Origin: Planctomycetota bacterium
GTDB lineage: Bacteria > Planctomycetota > UBA8108 > UBA1146
NCBI GenBank assembly: GCA_028825265.1
Contig: JAPKAM010000017.1
Span: 1-36,372, forward strand
Direction: 5' to 3'
Length of the DNA: 36,372 nt
Part shown: positions 25,063 to 34,800 of the stretch, piece after piece
How positions within the stretch are numbered: the first letter of the stretch is position 1
Layout: each line of letters begins with the position of its first letter
The notes under the pieces: generated by a model
Told to the model about the DNA's origin: nothing
The model's input: only the letters and a program-made list of their open reading frames with translations
The model's database searches: none
Translations under genes and position numbers: made by a program

Positions 25063-28000
25063 TCAATCTTTCAAACTACTAACAAATGCCTGTAAATCGC
25101 GTATTTCATCCCCGCTGAGAGCCCAGTGAAATTCCGGCATGGCAGAAATTCCGGTGCCCGTCTCGTACCCCTCGACCAGTTCCGCCGATGGATCCACCAG
25201 ACTGCGAAGAATCTGATCCGCTCGGAGTCTCGAGCCCACCCCGTCCAGCGCCGGACCTGCCACTCCTCCTTGCCCTCCCACCGAGTGACACCGCTGGCAC
25301 TGCGCCGCCGGATGATCCATGAAGAGGGTGCGGCCACGTTTTCGATCGCCACCGGCCAACGCCCACTGATGATCTGCGAGACGATCCTCCCCCTTCCCCT
25401 CCTTCAACTGAGCCGCCCGCTCCACCAGCAACAGGTCACTGGCCATCGAGGCCGCCACCATCACATCCAGCGCCAGTTCAGGGGCCAACTGTTGCGCTTC
25501 CAGGGAGTCGAGCCAAAGTCTCATCTGGTCGAGAGCCTGGGGCTCATCTAGATCCGCACTCAGTGCCCGGATCGCCTCCTGCTTCAGTTTCAAGGCGGAT
25601 CCTTCGGTGGCCAGTTGAATCAGAGCTCGGACCCTGCTGCCACGGTCCGAAAGCAGTTTCTCCGCCTCGACCTGGAGGCGCGGATCGCCACTCTTGCGCG
25701 CCATCAGGCGACCTTCATCCGACTGATCGGGATGACCGCTGACGATCTGCTGCAGTGCCTGGATGCGAAACCCGGTCTTCTGCGAGCCATCGGCGAGAAT
25801 TCGTTGATTGACCTCCAGCGGCAAGACCACCCCGTGAATACTGGCCACCCTCTGCGCCTCCCCGGCCATTTCAGCGCCGGCCTGCATCAACTCGAGCAAC
25901 GGGGACCGCAGTAATGAAGCGACCTCGAGTGGTTTCCTTGGAGCTCCTTGATAGGGGCGAATCTTACCCGCCACACGATCTCGAGGATCTGGCCGATACC
26001 ACTGTGCCAGCGCTTTCAGTGCCTCTCGTTTCGCTTCCGCTGGCACATCGGAGCGAGCGGCAAGGCGAGCCAGCCCCGCCGCATGAACTGTATCTCCGTG
26101 GCGTAGAGCCGCATCGATGGCGCGCCTGAGAAACGGCATCCGGTACTCTCCCATCGATTCCAGCGACCCCGCTGGAGCGGCCGCCACATGCAGGACTTGA
26201 TCCGCCAGCATGTTGAGGGACTCGCGGATGGGCAGGTCGTGAATCGCTCGCGCCGCCTCGGTGCGAATCTCGGGATCTTGATCCAGCAAGAAAGACTGCA
26301 GATCCGGGTCGACCTGCGGCGAAAGCGCCGCGGCATCACTCGATCTTCTGGGAAACTGGAAACCGGGATGTCCTCGCTTGCGCTGCGCCAGTAGTACGGC
26401 GAGGCGAACTTCTCGATCCTCATCGTTGGTGTGAAGGAGCAGATCCACGCCCCTGGCCGAACCCGCAAGTCCCATCACTGCGGCATGTCGCAACAGGGGA
26501 TCCAACGGGCCATCTTTGGCCGCAATTTCGACCAATCGCTCGACCGCTTCCGGCACGCCGATGCGTCCGATCGCCAGTGCCGCATGAAACTTGACCCGAG
26601 GAGCGGGATCATCGAGCAAGCGAATCAGCGGGCTGATCGGCCCACCACGCAAGTCTCCCAGCACGCGAGCCACCTGTTCTCGAACCGCTGCATCCTCATC
26701 ATCGCACAGCCTGGAGAGGGATTTGACCTCCGCAGATGATCCCCTCCCCTCGACCCTCGCCCACTGGCCCACCCCCCAGATTCCGTGCCTTCGCTGCCGT
26801 AACCCGTCACCGTTCAGTGCTACATCCAGCAGAATCGCGACCGATTCTCGATCACCCCCAGCCAGATGAAACTGAACTCTCTGCCGCACCCTTCGATCCG
26901 GATGTCCTAACAGTTGACGGAGCTGCGAAGATGGGAGTGATGGAAGATCGGTGGTGAGCCAGTGACCGACACGATGTTGCTGGCTCTCGGCCTGACTCTC
27001 GGGATGCCACACCTCCATCAATCGGCCACGGTCGGTCGACACCCAACCGCCGCCCCAGGCGGAGATCCACATCTTCCCATCGGGAGTGAAATCCACATCG
27101 GTACAGAGCACCTTGTTGACGAAAATTTCGGGTCTGGAAAGTTGGAATCCGGCTCCATCCTGCTCCAGTTCGAATCTCCACACCGCTGAACTCCCCGGAC
27201 TGCCGCTGAAATCACAGAGGAAGAAGCCATCGCGATGGTGTTCCGGCAACCCTGTGCCTGGATAGTGGACAAACCCCGAAGGTCCGCTGGTCAGGTGAGC
27301 GATGGGAGCCAGTGCCCACGCCGGCCGCACAGGATGATCGAGTTGCCAGATCCCTTCCTGATTCCATGGGCCACGGCGATTGGCACCTTCTAGCGTCTGA
27401 TACTCCATACGCCAGCCGGTTTCACCGCCCCAGACGATCTGCACCAGCCGTGCCTTGTCACCGGCATCAGAGTTGTTATCCGCGGTGAACAGGTCGCCAT
27501 GGTCGTTGAAGGCCAGCTCTTGCGGGTTCCTCAATCCGACATGCACCACCTCCAGGTCACTTCCATCCGGCTCGCATCGAAACACGGCACCCGATCCCGG
27601 ATCCGCCAGCAATCTGCCGTCTGCAGTGGTGAGGTGATAACCCCGGTCTCCGATCGACCAGTAGATCCTTCCATCCGGTCCTCGAACCAGCCCATGCATG
27701 TCATGGCCACGCAGCGCAATTCGAATGCCGAATCCACGTTGCAATGACACCTGTTTTTCCGCGACCCCGTCATCGTCGGCATCGGTCGCCAGCCACAAGT
27801 GCGGAATGTTGGTGATCCACACCTGACCATCTTCGACCAGCACCCCCGCAAGGGTTCCATCGAGGGGAGCGGTATATCCTGGGGTGAACAGATTACGTGC
27901 ATCGAAAATACCGTCGCCATCGGTGTCGATGAGTCGTGCCAGACGATCATCATGGGCACTGTAGTATTCCATTCCTCCCTGCCGACGATCCTTGTACTTC

Positions 28001-28392
28001 TCGTACATCGCCAGCCGCTCATCCACGGTCTCGAGTCCCAGGTCATCGAGCAGCCAGAATGCACTCGATCGATTGTCCTCCACGCCTTCCTCTTGCCGAG
28101 CAGATTCGCAGATGTAGGCGCGTCCAGCCTCATCGATCCCGAAGGCGACCGGATCTCGAACCAGCGGCTCTGCCGCGACCAATCTTTTCTGATATCCAGC
28201 CGGAATCTCGAGTAGATCGAGGGCCGCACGCGCCTCAGCGGGCCACTGCTGCTGTTTCTGCTTCGACTCCTGCTCCTGCTCGGGAGCCACCGCTGGGGGC
28301 TCCTGTGCCTTCATCAGGTTCGGAATCGCCCAGCAAAGCGGCATCATGAAGGACACCATCAGCAACCTATTGCGGTGGAAACGAGCGTACAT
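25063..28392 (-). CDS. PVC-type membrane-bound dehydrogenase with HEAT repeats and C-terminal cytochrome c
   Basis: 1,109 residues, exported (hydrophobic MVSFMMPLCWAIPNL, cleavage near KAQ). Residues about 40-450 form a six-bladed glucose/sorbosone dehydrogenase-like propeller (GLRNPQELAFNDHGDLFTADN, HDMHGLVRGPDGRIYWSIGD) of the Pirellula/Verrucomicrobium type. Residues about 490-730 contain HEAT-like helical repeats (DDEDAAVREQVARVLGDL, DDPAPRVKFHAALAIGRIG). The end is a heme-binding domain with CQRCH (near residue 1032) and a candidate axial Met in GISAMPEF. It probably oxidises a sugar or alcohol substrate and passes electrons to its own heme; the substrate is unknown. The ATG at 28392 has AGGAGG 5 nt upstream. 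A GTG at 28398 would overlap that site. Confidence 0.92.
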   Translation of the reverse strand: MYARFHRNRLLMVSFMMPLCWAIPNLMKAQEPPAVAPEQEQESKQKQQQWPAEARAALDLLEIPAGYQKRLVAAEPLVRDPVAFGIDEAGRAYICESARQEEGVEDNRSSAFWLLDDLGLETVDERLAMYEKYKDRRQGGMEYYSAHDDRLARLIDTDGDGIFDARNLFTPGYTAPLDGTLAGVLVEDGQVWITNIPHLWLATDADDDGVAEKQVSLQRGFGIRIALRGHDMHGLVRGPDGRIYWSIGDRGYHLTTADGRLLADPGSGAVFRCEPDGSDLEVVHVGLRNPQELAFNDHGDLFTADNNSDAGDKARLVQIVWGGETGWRMEYQTLEGANRRGPWNQEGIWQLDHPVRPAWALAPIAHLTSGPSGFVHYPGTGLPEHHRDGFFLCDFSGSPGSSAVWRFELEQDGAGFQLSRPEIFVNKVLCTDVDFTPDGKMWISAWGGGWVSTDRGRLMEVWHPESQAESQQHRVGHWLTTDLPSLPSSQLRQLLGHPDRRVRQRVQFHLAGGDRESVAILLDVALNGDGLRQRRHGIWGVGQWARVEGRGSSAEVKSLSRLCDDEDAAVREQVARVLGDLRGGPISPLIRLLDDPAPRVKFHAALAIGRIGVPEAVERLVEIAAKDGPLDPLLRHAAVMGLAGSARGVDLLLHTNDEDREVRLAVLLAQRKRGHPGFQFPRRSSDAAALSPQVDPDLQSFLLDQDPEIRTEAARAIHDLPIRESLNMLADQVLHVAAAPAGSLESMGEYRMPFLRRAIDAALRHGDTVHAAGLARLAARSDVPAEAKREALKALAQWYRPDPRDRVAGKIRPYQGAPRKPLEVASLLRSPLLELMQAGAEMAGEAQRVASIHGVVLPLEVNQRILADGSQKTGFRIQALQQIVSGHPDQSDEGRLMARKSGDPRLQVEAEKLLSDRGSRVRALIQLATEGSALKLKQEAIRALSADLDEPQALDQMRLWLDSLEAQQLAPELALDVMVAASMASDLLLVERAAQLKEGKGEDRLADHQWALAGGDRKRGRTLFMDHPAAQCQRCHSVGGQGGVAGPALDGVGSRLRADQILRSLVDPSAELVEGYETGTGISAMPEFHWALSGDEIRDLQAFVSSLKD

Positions 28393-28436
28393 GGACACCT
28401 CCTGATCCCTGAATCAAGGCAAAGAGAAGAGATCCC

Positions 28437-28465
28437 TTCATAGGTTTCCGCATCCCTCTCGTCAA
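28437..28465 (-). promoter_or_regulatory. Candidate sigma-70-type promoter of the dehydrogenase gene
   Basis: On the minus strand TTGACG (28460-28465) and TATGAA (28437-28442) are separated by exactly 17 nt, about 45 nt upstream of the ATG. The -35 hexamer lies in the loop of a small palindrome, CCCTCT (28454-28459) and AGAGGG (28465-28470). It was chosen by eye; a transcription start has not been shown. Confidence 0.5.
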
Positions 28466-28516
28466 GAGGGGGGCCCGACTCGCTCCTCGAAGTCTTACCA
28501 AGCAGCACTACAACAG

Positions 28517-28550
28517 ATCAGCCCTGTCAGTGGATACCGACAGGGCTGAT
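28517..28550 (-). terminator. Hairpin after the right giant gene
   Basis: ATCAGCCCTGTC (28517-28528) and GACAGGGCTGAT (28539-28550) form a perfect 12-bp stem with a 10-nt loop, 27 nt past the stop codon at 28578. No T-tract follows, so it may be a weak intrinsic terminator or a 3'-end stabiliser. Confidence 0.7.
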
Positions 28551-28577
28551 AGGGGTCAAAATTGTGGTCCAAGCAGA

Positions 28578-28857
28578 TCAGGGGCAGTTTTGATACAGTT
28601 CGCAAATCAGTGAGTCTTCAGTCGGATCGACACCACACTGATCAAATGGCGGAGGTGGCGGTGGACCTCCGGTGAACAGTACACCGAAGTGATAGATGGC
28701 GTCCGATATATCGACCACACCATCGTCATTGTCATCCAGTGCATCGAGACAGGTGAACTGTAATCCCTGGAATATGTATCCGATGGTCACTACCGCATCG
28801 GTGATATCGACCGTTCCGTCGTCATTTGCATCTCCTCGAACGAAGTCCGAAGTGCAC
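28578..28857 (-). other. C-terminal dockerin-like module and Pro/Cys tail of the right giant protein
   Basis: Two calcium-loop motifs (DANDDGTVDITD and DDNDDGVVDISD) each precede a helix, as in dockerin type I. A conserved-looking tail of about 30 residues (GGPPPPPPF, C-G-x-D-P-T-x-D-x-L-x-C) follows. The same order closes the protein at 23082-24332. In planctomycete proteins such modules are common at C-termini without any cellulosome. Confidence 0.75.
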
Positions 28858-31800
28858 TCTTCGACGGTGACCGTGAAGGTGTTGGTCGTTGTATTTCCTG
28901 CGGCATCCGTTGCGGTCACCAGCACTTCAGTGACACCCACCGAAAATTCCGCCCCCGACGGCAGCGAAGTATTGATGATGACATCTGAACAATTGTCGAT
29001 GGCCTCGATCATTGCCCAGATCACCGCTGCGGTGCAAGTCGAGGGAGATGGATTGACCACGATCGAATCCGGAAAAATTACCATCTGTGGCGACTCGACA
29101 TCCGAAACGACCACCACCATCTCTGCAGATGTGGAATTTCCGTTGAAATCGATGGCCGTGTAGGTGACCACGCTCTCTCCCACCGGGAAGAAGGAGCCCA
29201 CTGCCGCGCTCGACTGGATGGAGTCCACTCCGCATTCATCGACGACGGTGGGCTCAGGCCAGAAGACGGAGGCCCCACACTGTCCTAGACTTGAATTTAT
29301 GGTGACCAGTTGCTGCAACTCGGTGATGACAGGTCCTGTAGCATCGACGACTTCTATGTCGAAACTCGCCTGAGAACTATTGCCGTGAACATCGGTGGCG
29401 GTGTAGATCACCACCGTCAGTCCCGGTGCCAAGATTGAGCCATTCGTGGTCGAGCTGACTAGTGATTCCAGATCACTGCAATCACTGGCGGTCGCTTCGA
29501 TCCAGCTGGCGGTCGCACCACAAATGCCAGGATCGGTGCTGAGTAGTAGATCCAGCGGCAAGTCTGCAATGGTCGGTCCATCGACATCGAGAACTGTAAT
29601 GGTGAAACTCTGCTCCGCGATGTTGCCTTGCTGATCGATTGCGGTGTAGGTCACCGACTGAACACCGATCGGGAACAAAGCCCCCGGAGTCTCGCTGCCT
29701 ACCAGTGTGACCGCAGTACAGTCTGTGGTGCTGGGCGCGACCCAGGTCACCGGAGATTCGCACTGCCCGGTGGGCGCGTTGAGGATGATATCGAGCGGCA
29801 TGCCACTCATGATCGGTGCCTCAGCGTCGACTATCGTGATCTGGGTTATCATGGTGCTGGAATTTCCAGATTCATCCGTGGCCGTATGGATGACCTGGGA
29901 GTCTCCCATTGGAAACTCCGTTCCCGGTGGATGACTACTGGTCGCGGTCGCAATCCCGCAGAAATCACCCGCCTGAGCAGGATCCCAGATCGCCACGCCA
30001 ACGCACTGACCTGGAGAGGTCGGGAAGGTCAACTGAGCGGCGACATTGACGAAGAAGGGTGCCTCCACATCCACCACCAGCACCTCGAAGCTGGCCTGTG
30101 ACGAATTCCCACTACTATCGACAGCGGTGTAGGTCACCAAAGTAGTTCCCACAGGGAAGCTGGATCCACTGGGGAGGTCGCTGGTCAACAAGGCGTCCGA
30201 GCAATCGTTGAAGTTTGGTTCCAACCAGGTCGCCTGTGCCGAGCAAAGTCCAGCGAGGTTATCGACCACGATGCTCGCAGGTACATCAGTGATGGTGGGC
30301 ACTTCGGCGTCGAGGACCGTGACTTGGAAACTGGCGCTCGAAGAATTCCCGTGAACATCGGTGGCAGTGTAAGTGACGGTGGTCGTCCCAAGGGAAAAGG
30401 CCGAGCCACTGGCATGGTTTGGCTCGATCGATGAGATCGTCGAGCAATCACTCGCAGTTGCGGGCTCCCAACTGGCCAGGCCCGTACACGATCCAGGTGT
30501 CGAGTCCACGGTGAGACTGGCAGGTATCGTATCGATTTGAGGCGCTTCGACATCGAGCACGGTCACCGTGAAACTGGCTGAACTCGAATTTCCTACCGGA
30601 TCGGTGGCTGTGTAAGTGACGGGCGTGGTTCCGATGGGGAACAGCGAGCCACTGGGAAAATCGCTACTGAACAGAGAGGAGACGCAATCTGTCGCTTCCG
30701 GTTCGGCCCATGTGGCCACGACCTGGCAAGCGCCCAGTGGAGCACTCAGGGTCATGCCGGGTGGCATCGTGACGATCACCGGTGGAGTCGCATCGAGCAC
30801 CGTTACATCGAAACTGGTGCTGCTCTGGTTCCCAGCACTATCGATGGCGGTGTACACCACGGTCGTGGTTCCGACCTGGAAAGCGGAGCCGCTCGAATAA
30901 TTGGATTCGAGCGCACTGGCCGTGCAATCCGTGGTGGTCGGTTCAGGCCAGATCGCAGTCACTGCGCAAGAGCCGGCACCGGTTTCGATGGTGATCTCGG
31001 GCAAGGCTCCATGAATGAGAGGATTCCCCCCATCCAGGATACGTACCAGGATGCTATCGGAGGCGACATTCCCATGCACATCTGTGAAGTTGAAGTTGAC
31101 GATGTGAATTCCGATCCCGAGGGTGGCTCCACTGGCGAGATCGGACTCCATCGTAAACTCGCTGCAATCACTCGCCTGAGGAAGGCCCCACGTCGCCACC
31201 GCTTCGCAAGAATCTAAGACCGTGACCACCTCAACGTCGAGCGGCATCGAATCAATCGAGGGTGGAGTGGTATCGACCACCAGCACTGAAAAACTGGAGA
31301 CCACCTGATTGAGCGCTTCATCCTGACAGGTATAGCTCACAAGAGTTTCCCCGATGGGCAACAGATCCCCCAGTTGATGGGTCGAAGTCACCGTCAGATT
31401 GGTGGTGCAATTATCTGCAAAGGCCGGGATCTCCCATGCCCCTGCCACCTGACAGGCTCCAGTGGGATTCGCAAGAATGACCTGTGCCGGAGGACCCGCC
31501 ACCTGGATCGGATTCTCTTGATCGAGGATCTCGACCGTGAAGGTCGCCGAACTGCTGTTGAAAGCAGCATCGATGGCCGTAACCGTGACTACACTGATTC
31601 CACGTTGGAAGATCGATCCCTGTGGAGGATCATAACTGATCGCAACGGAAGAGCAGTGATCGACAGCAATCGCTTCCTGCCAACTCACCCCTGCATCACA
31701 ACTTCCTGGTTGGGTCGCTGCGATGAGGTTTGCCGGAACCGAGATTAACTGAGGAGAGACTCCATCGGTGACGGTCACGGTGAAGGCTGCACTCACCTGA

Positions 31801-34800
31801 TTACCCGTGAGGTCGGTAGCAGTGTAGGTCACGAGGGTATCGCCGAGAGGAAGTGCGGCTCCGCTGTCATGAGTACTAATCAATGTGGCCGAGTCGCAAT
31901 CTTGAACCGTCGGCTCTGTCCAAGTCGGGATTCCCGTACAGGAATCTGCCACGACACCAATCGCAAAACTCAGCGGCATCGTCAGGATCTGCGGGGATTC
32001 AATGTCGTCGACGGTCACGTTAAAGGACAGGGTCGAGGTATTTCCAGATTCATCGGTACAGGTGTAGATCACTGGCGTTGTACCCGTGCTGAAGAGAGTG
32101 CCAGAAGGATGATTCGATCCAAGGGTCACAACTCCACACAAGTCCTCTGCAGTGGGGTCCACCCATGTTGCGAATGCCGCACACAGTCCGGCATCTATCG
32201 GTAGGACGATGTCTGGTAAGGCCGATGTGAAGAAGGGAACTTCCTGATCCACCACCGTCACCGTGAAACTTTGAGAAGCCTGGTTCAGCAGTGAGTCCGA
32301 ACTGGTGTATGTCACGACCGTATCGCCGAGTGGAAACAAGTCACCCGGATTGTGGCTGACCTGAAAAATCACCGCTTCACAGTGATCGAGAACCAACGGG
32401 TGGGCCCAGGTCACCGCAGCGCTGCAGTTCCCTGGCAAACACACCTGGATCTGATCGGCCGGCATCTGGAAGAATCCTGGAGCTTCAGTATCGGTAACCG
32501 TGACGGCGAACGATTGCGAGGAACTATTACCGCCCCCATCGGTCGCCGTGTAGGTCACCGTCGTAGTTCCCAGATCAAAGAAGGCACCCGAGGGATGACT
32601 CTTGACCACCGAAGGAACAGAGCAGTCGTCGCTGATGACCGGTTCAATCCAGAACACCTGCGCGGAGCAGATGCCAAGACTGGTACCGGACTGGACGTCC
32701 GCCATCGTGATGTCAAATTCAGGGGCAGCAGCATCCACCACCGTCACAAAAAAGGTGTGTAGGATTGAATTCAATGCTTCATCGGTGACCGTATAGGTCA
32801 CGGCGGTTACACCCACCGGGAGTGCAGTGCCAGGTTCGACATTGGTCGTTAGAGTCGCAGGACTGCAACTATCAGAAGCGGTAGGCGATGGCCAAGTAGC
32901 GATCGCTGTGCATTCCGTAGGATTGGTATGGATGGTCATATCAGCAGGGGCTCCCACCAGTATCGGAGCCGTCCCGTCGACGACCGAAACCGCGAAGGCA
33001 ATCGTCGTTGCCTTTCCCAGTTGATCGGTGGCTGTATAGGTCACTTGATGAACGCCGATCGGGAAAATCGATCCGGAGACGTGGGAGGAAGTCATCGTCA
33101 CACTGGTGCAATCGACGGCCACCGGCTCTACCCAGGTCACCGCAGCATCGCACTCGGTTTCCGAGGTGATCACCTCGGTCGTCCCTGGAGCAGATGTGAA
33201 TACCGGGAAGTCATTGTCCAACACAACCACGGTGAAACTCTCGATGGTCTCGTTTCCTCTGGTGTCGGTAGCGGTGTAGGTCACCGTCGTAGATCCAACT
33301 CCAAAAGTCGCCGGAGGTTCAAAAGTACTGACCAGGCCCACAACCCCACAACCGTCCGTTGCAACCGGAAGCACCCAGTCGAGTGAGGCACCGCAGGTTC
33401 CCAATGCAGGAAGCAGGGTCATATTGCCCGGCATTCCCGTGATTGTTGGAGGAATGTCATCGATGAGTGCGATCGAAAAACTCATCTGAGAAGTATTCCC
33501 CGCCGAATCCAGCGCACTGTAGGTGACTGTCCGACCTGCAAAGCTCACCAGCGCTGGAGATGGAGTCGTCGAAATCAAAGTGAAAGAGGAACAATCCGTG
33601 ACCAGTGGCTCGGCCCAGAATGCAGCACCGAGACAGGTCGTTGGTTGAGTACTAACCACCATGTCTGGCAACTGCTCGATGGTGGGCCCACTGATGTCGA
33701 TTACGTTCACGATGAAGGAGGCCTCTGCGGTATTGCCAGATCCATCCGTCGCAATCACCGTGACCGTGGTGGCTCCCAGTTGAAACGCGTCTCCAGGCTG
33801 GAAATCGGACGTGATGGCGGGGAATGAGCAACCATTGGTATCGAGAGCGAAGGGCGGAGACCAGTTGACCGCCGTCGAGCAGTTCACAGGATCCGACGCC
33901 ACATTGATGGTCCCTGGAACCGAGATGAAGAAGGGTGCATCGGGTTCGATGACGCTCACCAGGAAACTCAGTTCAGCGACATTTCCCACCTCATCCGTGG
34001 CCGTGTAGATGACGGTAGTCACCCCCGAGGAGAACAGATCACCCGAATTGTGACTGCTACTGAGGTTGGTCAAGGAGCAGGTATCTGAAGCAGTGGGTGA
34101 AATCCAGCTGGCTGCAGATTCACACTGGCCACTGCCGATGGAGATGGTGATATCTGCTGGCATTCCTTCAATCAATGGAGGTGTAGTGTCAAACAGAACG
34201 CCGGCCAGTGCATCACAAGAATCTGGGATGCCGTTTAGATTACAATCCGCAAGGTCGCCGGCTTCGATCTCGCAACCATCCACCAGGTTGTTTCCATTGC
34301 AATCCTGTCCACCAGTGGCCATGTCGCAACTGTCGGGCACACCATTGCTATTGCAATCGAGTGCGAATCCTTGAGCGATTTCACACGGGTCCAGAATACT
34401 GTTGTTGTTACAGTCCACGAGGCCAGTCGAGAAATCACAGCTGTCAGGAATTCCATTCCCATCGCAGTCGGGGATTCCGACAGCCAGATCACAACTATCG
34501 AGAACACCATTGTTGTTGCAATCGGTGAAGGTCAGGCTGCCAAGGAAATGAGTTCCAGATTGCGAAGCAAACATCGCCGAAGAACCAGAGAGGGTCATCG
34601 GCTGTGCAATGCTGCCTCCAGGAACCACCATACAAGAATTCAGTGCATCGACTGTTTGGATGTTAAATCCTGAGTTCCATCCAGTTGCACTTCTGGCAAA
34701 GAGACGCAGCCCACAGTCGGTCGTGACCAGCGCATGCTCACCGAAGAGTTCAAGGGTTGCATCCGTCGAAGCCGTGAAGATGAGAGACGATTCTGGAGCC

